A stretch of DNA of 64,000 nt from Comamonas fluminis (lineage in GTDB: Bacteria; Pseudomonadota; Gammaproteobacteria; Burkholderiales; Burkholderiaceae_C): NCBI RefSeq assembly GCF_019186805.1, contig NZ_CP066783.1:921501-985500 (forward strand), read 5' to 3'. Every line of letters begins with the position of its first letter. Position 1 is the stretch's first letter. The notes beneath the pieces were generated by a model, which made no database searches, was not told the DNA's origin, and was given only the letters and a program-made list of their open reading frames with translations. The translations under genes and the position numbers were made by a program. Below are positions 35,514 through 43,832 of this stretch, piece after piece.

Positions 35514-36154
35514 TGCGCTTGCAGGCCAATGGAGTCCAGACTTCCCAACCCCTGGCGCACCAGCGTTGGCGGGTTGTTGGCTGCCATGGGCGTCAGGTCC
35601 AATACCGTGGTGGGTTCGCTAGGGCAGGCGCCGGAATCGACCACAGCATCCAGTTCATGCGGGAAGCGCTCCAGAATTGACTCGGCATCGTTGAGGGGTT
35701 CCGTCTCTCCGGGGGCAATCAGCGTGGTGGCCAGCAAAGGCTCGCCCAGCTCTTCCAGCAGCAACTGCAGGCCCTTGCGGTCTGGCACGCGCAGGCCAAT
35801 TGTCTTGCGTGAAGGGTGGCTCAGGCGTTTGGGGACTTCCTTGCTGGCTTCCAGAATGAAGGTGTAGGGGCCGGGTGTGGCCAGTTTCAGCAAACGGTAC
35901 TGGCGGTTGTCCACACGTGCATAGTTGGCCAGTTCCGACAGGTCGCGGCACAGCAAGGTCAGGTGGTGCTTGTCGTTGATCTGGCGAATGCGGCGCAGGC
36001 GATCTACGGCGTTCTTATCGTCCAGATGGCAGACCAGTGCATAGCTTGAATCGGTGGGCACGGCCAGAATGGCGCCCTTGCGCAGCATGTCTGCCGCCTG
36101 CTTGATGATGCGGGGCTGAGGGTTCTCTGGATAAACTTCAAAGAGGGTTGTCAT
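35510..36154 (-). CDS. YciO/Sua5-type threonylcarbamoyl-AMP synthase family protein
   Basis: This 214-residue protein has the Sua5/YciO/YrdC fold. It has 'KGAILAVPTDSSYALVCHLDDKNAVDRLRRIRQ', 'DKHHLTLLCRDLSELANYA' and 'RKTIGLRVPDRKGLQLLLEELGEPLLATTL'. Sua5/TsaC enzymes make the threonylcarbamoyl-AMP used for t6A in tRNA. YciO proteins are close paralogues with weaker proven activity, and the sequence looks more YciO-like. It lies 18 bases after the PHP gene. Confidence 0.87.
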   Translation of the reverse strand: MTTLFEVYPENPQPRIIKQAADMLRKGAILAVPTDSSYALVCHLDDKNAVDRLRRIRQINDKHHLTLLCRDLSELANYARVDNRQYRLLKLATPGPYTFILEASKEVPKRLSHPSRKTIGLRVPDRKGLQLLLEELGEPLLATTLIAPGETEPLNDAESILERFPHELDAVVDSGACPSEPTTVLDLTPMAANNPPTLVRQGLGSLDSIGLQAQ

Positions 36155-36172
36155 GCAATTCCTTTGGGGACT

Positions 36173-37039
36173 TCAGGGGCGCTGAATGCGCTCATGCAGC
36201 AACTCCCAGACGGGTGTGAGCTGGCTTGGCAGAGGTGGCAGCTCGCCAAGGTCGATCTGAGATTCCTCGGGGCTGTGAAAGTCGCTGCCGCGCGATGCAG
36301 CCAGACCGAATTCCTTGGCAATGCCTGCATAGGTCTGGTATTCATGAGGACGGTGGCTGCCGGTGACGACTTCTACGCCTTCACCGCCCAGTTGCTTGAA
36401 CTCGGAAAACAGCGCGTACTCCAGATTGGCGCTGAAGTCGTAGCGCGCAGGGTGGGCAATCACGGCAAGGCCACCGGCACCCGTAATCCACTGCATGGCA
36501 TCTTTCAGGCTGGCCCAGGTGTGGCCCACATAGCCGGGTTTGCCTTCGGTCAGGTAGTGGCGAAACACATCATAGGTATCGCTGCAGACGCCTGCTTCCA
36601 CCAGATAGCGGGCAAAGTGCGTGCGTGAAATCAGCTCCGGGTTGCCTGCATAGCGCAATGCGCCTTCGTATGCGCCACCGATTCCAGCCTGCTCCAGCTG
36701 TCTGGCCATTTCGCGGGCCCTGGGGCCGCGGCCATGGCGGGTGTCATACAGGCCCTGTGTCAGTGCGGCATTGTCTGCATCGAAACCCAGACCCACGATA
36801 TGCACGGTGCTGTCTGCGAAGGTGACGGAAATCTCGGTGCCCGTCAGGTAAGCGATGCCCGCCGCATTGGCTGCGGCCGCTGCGCGGTGCTGGCCGCCCA
36901 CTTCGTCATGATCTGTCAGTGCCCACAAATCCACACCCCGTGCAGCTGCGCGCTGGGCCAGTTGTTCAGGAGTCAGCGTTCCGTCGGAGACGACAGAGTG
37001 GCAGTGCAGATCGGCATTGAGATAGTTTTGAGGCACCAC
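36173..37039 (-). CDS. PHP-domain phosphoesterase (YciV/RNase AM-like)
   Basis: This 288-residue metal-dependent phosphoesterase has PHP motifs: 'NADLHCHSVVSDGTLTPEQL', 'VDLWALTDHDEVGG', 'VIAHPARY' and the C-terminal 'SRGSDFHSP'. The close family includes E. coli YciV, a nucleoside 3',5'-bisphosphate phosphatase and 5'-3' exonuclease that trims rRNA. That role is likely here but inferred. It is the first gene of the YciO-membrane-protein unit. Confidence 0.88.
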   Translation of the reverse strand: MVPQNYLNADLHCHSVVSDGTLTPEQLAQRAAARGVDLWALTDHDEVGGQHRAAAAANAAGIAYLTGTEISVTFADSTVHIVGLGFDADNAALTQGLYDTRHGRGPRAREMARQLEQAGIGGAYEGALRYAGNPELISRTHFARYLVEAGVCSDTYDVFRHYLTEGKPGYVGHTWASLKDAMQWITGAGGLAVIAHPARYDFSANLEYALFSEFKQLGGEGVEVVTGSHRPHEYQTYAGIAKEFGLAASRGSDFHSPEESQIDLGELPPLPSQLTPVWELLHERIQRP

Positions 37040-37188
37040 TTCATTGTAGGCGGCACCTTGAATTCACCGCACTGGCGAAAAGACTCAATTTCCGCCAGAA
37101 CTGGCCGAAAAGCGAAGGGCGCGCACAGGCTGTTTGTTGGATGGCTGACAGAAGAGGCCCGTGTCGATGTCGATGAGGTCAAATTTTG

Positions 37189-38922
37189 ATGAGATTGAAT
37201 CAGTTCACGGTCGCCCAGAAGCTGTGGTCCTTGGTGGGGTGTCTGCTGGTGGGGTTGCTGCTGGTGACGGCGGGAAGCTTGCTGTATCTGAATGGCGTCA
37301 GCGCCACCATTGCCCAGCAGGTGCAGCATGCGCAGGCGGCGGCCAGCCTTGCCAATGAATGGCGTCACCTGACAGAACTCAGCAGCGATCGCTCCATCGT
37401 GGCCGCTATTTCTTCTGAAGAAAACCTGGTGGAGCAGCAGCGCAAGCTGATGAGCGAGGGCATTGCCCGCATCAATGATCTGCAAAAGCAGGTGGCAGAA
37501 CTGGCTGGCGATGAGCTGTCTCGCAAGTCTCTGGAACAGGTCGCGCAGGCTCGCAAAAAGACGCTGGAGATCAACAGCACTGTGCAGAAGGCGCGCAGCG
37601 ACGGCGACTTCGCAACGGCTTACGACATTGTGGAAAAGCAGTTGCGGCCAGTCACGCAGGAATACATGGCAGCGCAGCAGGCGTTTGTGAAACTGCAGGA
37701 GCAACGCCGCAGCCAGGCCATTGTTGACGGCGAACGCAGCCAGAACAACGCCTATATCGTGATTGCCGCCGTGTGCGGCGTGATTGTGCTGCTGGGCCTT
37801 GTGACTGCCAGCCTGATTTTGCGCACCATTACTCGCCCCCTGCATGATGCGGTAACGCTGGCAGATCGCATTGCCGATGGTGACCTGACGGTGAATGTGC
37901 AGATCGACCGCCATGACGAACTGGGCCGCTTGCTCAAATCACTCAATGCCATGGCCGAGCGCCTTCGCTCTGTTGTTGGGCAGGTGCGCTCGGGTGTGGA
38001 ATCTGTCTCCTCGGCTTCTGGGCAGATCGCATCTGGCAATCAGGACTTGTCTGCCAGAACCGAACAAACTGCCGCTAACCTGGAAGAAACAGCCGCCAGC
38101 ATGGAAGAGCTGACGGCCACCGTCACGCAGTCTGCTGATACGGCACGTCAGGCCAATCAGCTGGCATCCACCGCAGCGCAGGCCGCAGAACAGGGCGGTC
38201 AGGTTGTGCATCAGGTGGTGCAGAGCATGGGCCAGATCACCGACAGCAGCCGCAAGATTGCCGACATCATTGGCGTTATCGACTCCATTGCCTTTCAGAC
38301 GAATATCCTGGCCTTGAACGCCGCCGTGGAAGCTGCCCGTGCAGGCGAGCAAGGCCGTGGCTTTGCCGTGGTTGCAGGCGAGGTGCGCAGTCTGGCTCAG
38401 CGCAGTGCCGAGGCAGCCAAGGAAATCAAGCAACTCATCACCACCAGCGTGGACAACGTGCAGTCCGGCTCCGAGCAGGTAGAGCGGGCTGGGCAGAGCA
38501 TGGCCGAGATCGTCGCCAGTGTGCGCCGCGTCAGCGACCTGATCGGTGAGATCACCGCTTCTTCCACTGAGCAGCGTGATGGCATAAACCAGGTTAATCA
38601 GGCTGTGAGCAACCTCGATCAGATGACGCAGCAAAACGCCGCGCTGGTCGAAGAATCCAGCGCAGCCGCGCAGTCCATGCAAGAGCAGGCGCGACGTCTG
38701 TCTGATGTGGTTGCGGTGTTCAGGCTGGGGCAGGATTCGATTGGCTTCAAAGTCAGCCCGGCTTCGGCTTTCAAACCTGCGATGGCTCCTTCAAAGCCAC
38801 TGGCGAGTCTTCGCAAACCATCGATCAAGGCTGCGGTTGCAGTGCCTGCGACGGCATTGGCGAATAAGTCTGGTGCCAAGGCTGCAGCGGATGCCGATAG
38901 TGGGGATTGGGAAACGTTTTAA
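37189..38922 (+). CDS. Methyl-accepting chemotaxis protein with DWETF tether
   Basis: This 577-residue receptor has TM1 at about residues 13-33, a periplasmic four-helix-bundle sensor at about 35-187, TM2 at about 188-211, HAMP at about 212-265, and a signalling domain with '[20 protein letters not shown]'. The protein ends 'DWETF', one residue from the NWETF tether that recruits CheR and CheB in enteric receptors. I chose ATG 37189, preceded by GAGG, over the TTG one codon earlier. A close paralogue lies at 41138. The ligand is unknown. Confidence 0.93.
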   Translation: MRLNQFTVAQKLWSLVGCLLVGLLLVTAGSLLYLNGVSATIAQQVQHAQAAASLANEWRHLTELSSDRSIVAAISSEENLVEQQRKLMSEGIARINDLQKQVAELAGDELSRKSLEQVAQARKKTLEINSTVQKARSDGDFATAYDIVEKQLRPVTQEYMAAQQAFVKLQEQRRSQAIVDGERSQNNAYIVIAAVCGVIVLLGLVTASLILRTITRPLHDAVTLADRIADGDLTVNVQIDRHDELGRLLKSLNAMAERLRSVVGQVRSGVESVSSASGQIASGNQDLSARTEQTAANLEETAASMEELTATVTQSADTARQANQLASTAAQAAEQGGQVVHQVVQSMGQITDSSRKIADIIGVIDSIAFQTNILALNAAVEAARAGEQGRGFAVVAGEVRSLAQRSAEAAKEIKQLITTSVDNVQSGSEQVERAGQSMAEIVASVRRVSDLIGEITASSTEQRDGINQVNQAVSNLDQMTQQNAALVEESSAAAQSMQEQARRLSDVVAVFRLGQDSIGFKVSPASAFKPAMAPSKPLASLRKPSIKAAVAVPATALANKSGAKAAADADSGDWETF

Positions 38923-38928
38923 AAGAAA

Positions 38929-38958
38929 TGGGCCCTTCGCGGGCCCAAGATTTTTTTT
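38929..38958 (+). terminator. Terminator after the DWETF chemoreceptor gene
   Basis: TGGGCCC pairs with GGGCCCA around TTCGC and leads to ATTTTTTTT seven bases after the receptor stop. Confidence 0.85.
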
Positions 38959-38967
38959 GAGTGGCAG

Positions 38968-39624
38968 TTATTTGCTGTAATTCGCAGAACGAGGGCCTGC
39001 AAGAAGTCCTCGTGGCTGGTTGGGGGATGCAATCAGGCGCTGGCTGGCAATTGCAGAGACTTGAACGCTGCGCTCACTGATTGTGTTGGCAATCTGATTG
39101 ACCAGCGCTGTGACCAGCATGCCGACCAAGCCGCCACCTGAGTTCTGTCCTTCCGAGCTAGAGGCCGATGCCTGGCCGTCCCAGAGTTGAGTGCCTGTGC
39201 GCAAATCTACAAGCCTTGCCTGTAGTGTGACTACAGTTGCACTGCTGATGACTGCATAGCTGGTTCCATAGCTTTTGATGTCCAGGTAGAGACCCGTGTC
39301 TGCGCCAAAGATTTCTTTTAGCTTGGCAACTGGAAGGCTTTGCGCATCCTCTGCACTGACGATTCCATTTTCGCGGAACATTTCCTCGGTAACTGCCACT
39401 GGCAGCACGTAATATCCAGCTTCTGCCAGTGGCAGAGTGATCTGGGAAAGCACCCCTGCAGGAGCAGTTACCTCGGGGGAGTGGTTGACAGGTGGCAGTA
39501 CCAGAATCGACGCGGGCTTGGCACTGCGAAGCGCGGAGTAGTCGTATGGGGCGGTACTCGCGCATCCGGTCAGCGCTGCAACGGCAAACAGAGCAAGTGC
39601 TTTGATGTAGGTGGTCAGTTGCAT
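38968..39624 (-). CDS. DUF799 (GNA1162-type) lipoprotein
   Basis: This 218-residue lipoprotein has a signal ending at 'AALTGC' (Cys21). The core matches the GNA1162/DUF799 family: 'ASILVLPPVNHSPEVTAPAGVLSQITLPLAEAGYYVLPV' spans a Rossmann-like start, with 'LKEIFGADTGLYLDI' and 'DLRTGTQLWDGQA' later. The Neisseria member is a surface antigen candidate, but its cellular job is unresolved. This is the last gene of a three-lipoprotein operon, two bases after the DUF4810 gene. Confidence 0.88.
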   Translation of the reverse strand: MQLTTYIKALALFAVAALTGCASTAPYDYSALRSAKPASILVLPPVNHSPEVTAPAGVLSQITLPLAEAGYYVLPVAVTEEMFRENGIVSAEDAQSLPVAKLKEIFGADTGLYLDIKSYGTSYAVISSATVVTLQARLVDLRTGTQLWDGQASASSSEGQNSGGGLVGMLVTALVNQIANTISERSVQVSAIASQRLIASPNQPRGLLAGPRSANYSK

Positions 39625-39625
39625 A

Positions 39626-40003
39626 TCAGTTCTTTTTGCCGGTAAAGGTTTTCAGAAGCAGATCCATGAATGCGACAGATTCAGGGAAATTTTCTTTTTC
39701 GGCAGTGAGCTGCTGAAGCGTTTTTTCGTTGTTACCTGTCTTGGAATAAAGCAGGGCCATATGCGCGCGATAGCCTGGTGGGAAAGCTGCGCCAGAGGCG
39801 CGAATTTTTTCCTGGGCCTCTTCCAGTTTCAGAAGTTGATCTTCGGGTGAGCTGCTTCCATCATTTTTCAGATACTGATATACCTGCGGCTGGTATTCAT
39901 TCCAGGCATATAGAGGTTTGCGGGGGCTGGCGCAGCCTGTAACCAAGGTGCAGGTTGCAATTGCCAGCAATGCGCTGAAGCGGAACATGGTCTGTGTGCT
40001 CAT
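39626..40003 (-). CDS. DUF4810 lipoprotein
   Basis: This is a 125-residue lipoprotein with a signal ending 'TLVTGC' (Cys24). The mature part has the family start 'PLYAWNEYQPQVYQYL' and a helix-pair segment 'PPGYRAHMALLYSKTGNNEKTLQQL' that resembles a single TPR unit. It overlaps the CsgG-like gene by four bases. The family is nearly always found between CsgG-like and DUF799 genes; its role is unknown. Confidence 0.87.
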   Translation of the reverse strand: MSTQTMFRFSALLAIATCTLVTGCASPRKPLYAWNEYQPQVYQYLKNDGSSSPEDQLLKLEEAQEKIRASGAAFPPGYRAHMALLYSKTGNNEKTLQQLTAEKENFPESVAFMDLLLKTFTGKKN

Positions 40004-40683
40004 TCAGGCCTCCATGCTCCGCCGTCAATACCAGCGGCGAGTTTGTCCACTGCCTCGCGGATAGCTAGATCCAGAACCTTGCCATTAAGCGTGGAGTCGT
40101 ATCCAGCAGTGCTTCCAAAGCCGACGACTTCACGGTTGGAGAGACTGTATTCACCTGCGCCTTGCACTGCATACACCACTTCAGATGTTTGAACCTTGAC
40201 AATATTCAAGCTGACTTTGGCGTATGCGACTTGCTCTTTACCGCGGCCCAGAACGCCGAAGAGTTGGCGATCGCCAGTGACTTTGCGACCGAACTCCGTG
40301 ACATCTCCGGTGACAACATAGCTTGCACCCTTAATGGATTGAGCTTGTTTGTTGAAGCCCGCTTCCTGACGGGTCTCCGTCATGTTGTCGCGATCGAGAA
40401 CGCTGAAACGACCGCTTTGCTGCAGATGGGATACAAGAATAGTCCGGGCCTGACCGCCCAGTCGGTCCACACCATCGGAAAACATGCCGCGCTGAAAGCT
40501 GGATCGATTGTCAAACTTCCCAACCGATATAGGGCTGCGTGGCCCTTGATATGCAACGTTGGCGGAGGCCGGTTTTGCAGTCTCGACTGAACGAGATTGC
40601 TCGGTGGTCGCGCAACCCATCAAGCTTGCAGTCATCACAATGGCTGCTGTAGACCCTGCTAAAAATCCTGAAATCTTCCTCAT
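40000..40683 (-). CDS. CsgG/HfaB-family lipoprotein
   Basis: This 227-residue lipoprotein has a signal ending 'SLMGC' (Cys23). The core has 'ILVSHLQQSGRFSVLDRDNMTETRQEAGF', 'ASYVVTGDVTEFG', 'VSLNIVKVQTSEVVYAVQGAGEYS' and a C-terminal 'LAIREAVDKLAAGI', features of the CsgG domain. CsgG itself forms the curli export pore, but no curli genes are present, so this is more likely a LpoB- or HfaB-like envelope lipoprotein. It is the first gene of the trio and has AGGAG before its ATG. Confidence 0.88.
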   Translation of the reverse strand: MRKISGFLAGSTAAIVMTASLMGCATTEQSRSVETAKPASANVAYQGPRSPISVGKFDNRSSFQRGMFSDGVDRLGGQARTILVSHLQQSGRFSVLDRDNMTETRQEAGFNKQAQSIKGASYVVTGDVTEFGRKVTGDRQLFGVLGRGKEQVAYAKVSLNIVKVQTSEVVYAVQGAGEYSLSNREVVGFGSTAGYDSTLNGKVLDLAIREAVDKLAAGIDGGAWRPE

Positions 40684-41137
40684 GAATTCTCCTGCTTTGA
40701 TTTGTGTTGATTTTTACAAATTGAAACATTAATTTTAGCCGTGAGAAGCTAGCGGCAAAAGAATTGTTTTCTTCGTCATTTGTTCTGGATGATTTTGACT
40801 ATCGACGCCAAAGATGGAGCATGAAAATAGGTTTTTTTGCATTGTTTCGGGAGAAATTCGGGAAAGTCCTCCCTCTGCCTCGCTCAATTTATTGAAAATT
40901 ATTTGTAACAATAATTAAAATTAATTTCTGAGAAATCCATGTATCTGGGTTTCTATGGAGGGAGGAGCGTCAAGGCCAGGAATTGACCGTCAGAGTCATG
41001 CCAACCAGCCTGAAAGACACGATGCGGGCGCACCAGTTGTGGCTTTGAGCCGCCGATTTGCTTTTGCCATGCAGCGCTGAATGCTGCAGCAGAAGCGGGA
41101 TTCGTGCGTCTCGCAAATTGTGTGAATGGGTTGGTTC
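40684..41137. other. AT-rich gap between the lipoprotein trio and a chemoreceptor
   Basis: This 454-base stretch has no gene. Its middle, especially 40880-40930 with runs such as AATTTATTGAAAATT and AATAATTAAAATTAAT, is far richer in A and T than the surrounding chromosome. It must hold the divergent promoters for the lipoprotein trio and the receptor at 41138. AT-rich islands in a 60% GC genome often bind nucleoid proteins such as H-NS/MvaT. I cannot fix individual promoter boxes. Confidence 0.6.
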
Positions 41138-42931
41138 ATGAAGTTGTTTCAATTCACCGTAGCCCAGAAGCTGTGGGCATTGGTGATCGGCCTTCTGGCT
41201 GGCATGCTGGTTGTGGTTGCAGGCAGCCTGGCTTATTCAAATCAGGTCAGCGAAGGCACTTTGGCCGAGGTTGCGCGTGCGCAGACCGCAGCGGCACAGG
41301 CGCGGGAGTGGCGCATCCTGACGCAGATGAGCATGGACCGCTTTACGGCGGCGGCCATGTCCACCGAAGAAAATCTGGTCGAGCATCAATACAAGCTGAT
41401 GGCGGGGCTGATTGCCAGCATCAACACCTTGCGCGACAAGGTGCTGGCGCAGATCACCACGGATGAGGCCAAGCGCCTGATGGCCGAGGTCAATGTGCAC
41501 CGCGACAAGCTGTTTTCTGTCAACAAGGAGGTCGATCAGGCTCGCCGGGCCAAGGAGTTCGAGCTTTCGCAGCAGCTGATTGCGGAAAAGCTCAACCCGC
41601 TGGCCGAAAAATACTATGCGGCGCTGGATGCCTATGTGCAGCTGCAAGAGCACTACAAGACGCAGGCGGTTGAGCAGGGCGCTGCCAATCGTTCTCAGTC
41701 CTATGTGCTGATTGCTGCGGCCTGCGCATTCATCACGCTGCTGGGGCTGGTGACGGGGCTGATCATCATGCGCTCCATTACCCACCCGCTGGCGCAGGCG
41801 GTGCAACTGGCGGATGCCATTGCGGATGGTGATCTCAGTGCCAGCACCATGCACCAGCGCGATGATGAACTGGGGCATCTGCACAAATCCCTCAACGCCA
41901 TGACGGCGCGGCTGCGCACCGTGGTGGGGCAGGTGCGTTCAGGGGTGGAGTCGGTGTCGTCGGCCTCAGGCCAGATTGCCAGCGGCAATCAGGACCTGTC
42001 TGCCCGTACCGAGCAAACCGCCGCCAACCTGGAGGAAACCGCAGCCAGCATGGAAGAGCTGACGGCGACGGTCACGCAATCTGCAGACACCGCACGCCAG
42101 GCCAACCAGCTGGCATCGAACGCTGCCCAGGCAGCCGAGCTGGGCGGCCGCGTGGTGCAGCAAGTGGTGCAGAGCATGGGGCAGATTACCGATAGCAGCC
42201 GCAAGATTTCCGACATCATTGGCGTGATTGATTCGATTGCGTTTCAAACGAATATTCTGGCGTTGAATGCCGCGGTGGAAGCCGCCCGCGCAGGCGAGCA
42301 AGGCCGTGGCTTTGCCGTGGTTGCGGGCGAGGTGCGCAGTCTGGCCCAGCGCAGCGCAGAGGCCGCCAAGGAAATCAAGCAGCTCATCAATACCAGCGTG
42401 GAAAACGTGCAGTCTGGCTCGGAGCAGGTAGAGCTGGCGGGCAAGAGCATGACCGAGATCGTGGGCAGTGTGCGCCGCGTCAGCGATTTGATTGGCGAGA
42501 TCACAGCTTCATCGACCGAGCAGCGTGACGGCATCAACCAGGTCAATCAGGCAGTGAGCAATCTCGATCAGATGACGCAGCAAAACGCGGCGCTGGTTGA
42601 AGAATCCAGCGCTGCAGCCTTGTCCATGCAAGAGCAGGCAAGGCGGCTTTCGGGGGTGGTGGCGGTGTTCAAGCTGGGCAGCACTGCAACCCATCGCCCG
42701 GCATCGGCAATGGCTCCGGCTTTGGCTCCAGCACTGGCTTCCGATTTTGCGTCGCGCCCAAGCACTGCGCGGGCACAGTCGGCGCAGATGCCGGTGCCGC
42801 GAAAGACGGCATCAAAAGCCTATCAAGCCCAGGCAGAAGAAGCGGTGGCTGCTCCTAAAAAAGTATCGCTGCCTGCAGCCAGGCCACAGCTGGTGACCGC
42901 TGTGGATGAGGACAATTGGGAGCAGTTTTAA
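41138..42931 (+). CDS. Methyl-accepting chemotaxis protein with NWEQF tether
   Basis: This 597-residue receptor is paralogous to the one at 37189: both begin with the segment 'QFTVAQKLW' and have the same order of TM1, periplasmic four-helix sensor, TM2, HAMP and signalling domain. The signalling domains are nearly identical, whereas the sensor domains (about residues 35-190) have diverged, so ligands probably differ. The C terminus is 'NWEQF', a CheR/CheB tether variant of NWETF. By alignment with the paralogue I start at ATG 41138, not 41126. A Pro/Ala-rich linker precedes the tether. Confidence 0.93.
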   Translation: MKLFQFTVAQKLWALVIGLLAGMLVVVAGSLAYSNQVSEGTLAEVARAQTAAAQAREWRILTQMSMDRFTAAAMSTEENLVEHQYKLMAGLIASINTLRDKVLAQITTDEAKRLMAEVNVHRDKLFSVNKEVDQARRAKEFELSQQLIAEKLNPLAEKYYAALDAYVQLQEHYKTQAVEQGAANRSQSYVLIAAACAFITLLGLVTGLIIMRSITHPLAQAVQLADAIADGDLSASTMHQRDDELGHLHKSLNAMTARLRTVVGQVRSGVESVSSASGQIASGNQDLSARTEQTAANLEETAASMEELTATVTQSADTARQANQLASNAAQAAELGGRVVQQVVQSMGQITDSSRKISDIIGVIDSIAFQTNILALNAAVEAARAGEQGRGFAVVAGEVRSLAQRSAEAAKEIKQLINTSVENVQSGSEQVELAGKSMTEIVGSVRRVSDLIGEITASSTEQRDGINQVNQAVSNLDQMTQQNAALVEESSAAALSMQEQARRLSGVVAVFKLGSTATHRPASAMAPALAPALASDFASRPSTARAQSAQMPVPRKTASKAYQAQAEEAVAAPKKVSLPAARPQLVTAVDEDNWEQF

Positions 42932-42953
42932 GAGGCGCTTCAGAGCAGCGGCT

Positions 42954-42998
42954 TCATACCGCCTGCCTCATACCGCCTGCTTCAGTGCAGGCGGTATG
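42954..42998. repeat. 14-base tandem duplication forming a hairpin at the end of the DUF4274 gene
   Basis: TCATACCGCCTGCC (42954-42967) is followed directly by TCATACCGCCTGCT (42968-42981). The second unit pairs with GCAGGCGGTATG (42987-42998) in a 12-base stem. The stem includes the last codons and stop of the minus-strand DUF4274 gene. There is no T-run, so termination would need another factor. Confidence 0.7.
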
Positions 42999-43768
42999 TG
43001 CCACTTGGCTGCTTTGGGCAGCTCAATTGCGTCGTCTTCAGCGGGCACATAGGCAATTGTGGGCGCATAGCTGCCGCTGTCGATGTTGTGCAAAAGATCG
43101 CGTAGCAGGGCCGGGGTTGTCACGTCCAGGCTGCAGCGGCTGTAAAGCCGCCAGAACACCAGTGTGGCAATGCCCAAGTCGCACAGCGGGTGGGCCAGGA
43201 TGGCGCGGGCTTGCTCAGGTTCATGCATGAACCAGGCGATGTTGAACAGCTCGATAGCGGAGCTGGCCTGCTCGATCTGGATCAGCCAGTCCTGCGCAAA
43301 CCAGTGAGAGACATCGTCGCTGGTGTAGTAGACATAGCTGGGGTCGCCAGGCGTGGGCTGATACAGCGCAGCGGGAATGTCCAGCGAGTTTTGCAGCATG
43401 GGGACGGGGTCGAAGTGCAAGTCTGCGGCTGCCACATAGTCTTGTGGAAAGCGCTGCAGCACTGTCTGTATCAACGTGAAGACTTGCTGCTTTTGTGCAG
43501 ACTTGAGCTTTTGCCCCAGCTTGTATTTCTGATATTCCTGCGGCTGGCTGAGCCAGAAAATCTCAGCCGCCGTGGCGCGGCTGCACAGCGGGCTCTGGGC
43601 AATCCAGAGCATGCGCTGCACGCCGTTGTCCCAGTTGTGCCGCTCTGCCAGATAGGCCAGTTCCTGCGGCGTTCGTAGCTGCTCAAAAACCTCGCGGCTC
43701 AGGTCTTGTTCGGCGATGTTTTCATGGAAATGCGCGTCGATAAAGTCTTTGCGATCTTGCGGGAGCAT
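42968..43768 (-). CDS. DUF4274-type uncharacterised protein
   Basis: This soluble, helical protein has 266 residues and no signal peptide. The segment 'LRTPQELAYLAERHNWDNGVQRMLWIAQSPLCSRATAAEIFW' looks like the DUF4274 domain, which is of unknown function. The C-terminal half has no feature I can assign. It has a good ribosome-binding site (AAGGAT). It lies downstream of recJ on the same strand, but 59 bases containing a family A repeat separate them. Confidence 0.7.
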   Translation of the reverse strand: MLPQDRKDFIDAHFHENIAEQDLSREVFEQLRTPQELAYLAERHNWDNGVQRMLWIAQSPLCSRATAAEIFWLSQPQEYQKYKLGQKLKSAQKQQVFTLIQTVLQRFPQDYVAAADLHFDPVPMLQNSLDIPAALYQPTPGDPSYVYYTSDDVSHWFAQDWLIQIEQASSAIELFNIAWFMHEPEQARAILAHPLCDLGIATLVFWRLYSRCSLDVTTPALLRDLLHNIDSGSYAPTIAYVPAEDDAIELPKAAKWHIPPALKQAV

Positions 43769-43778
43769 GAAACATCCT

Positions 43779-43832
43779 TTATCAATTTTGATAGCTGTAT
43801 GCGCATGGCCTTCAAGCGCTTGAGGCTTTAAA
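43779..43832 (+). repeat. Intergenic repeat, family A, copy 2
   Basis: TTATCAATTTTGATAGCTG, then TGCGCATGG, then CAAGCGCTTGAGGCTTTAAA, follow the same plan as the copy at 13285: a palindromic ATCAA..TTGAT stem, a GCGC core and a T-rich end. The minus-strand recJ stop codon (43828-43830) falls inside its right end. Confidence 0.72.

Noticed and set aside
40000..40683. CsgG-like gene as evidence for curli export
   Set aside because: There are no csgA, csgB, csgE or csgF genes nearby, and the protein's DUF4810/DUF799 partners point to a different lipoprotein system.
40970..41152. Open frame of 60 codons in the AT-rich gap
   Set aside because: It has no ribosome-binding site, overlaps the start of the receptor gene and has unremarkable sequence.
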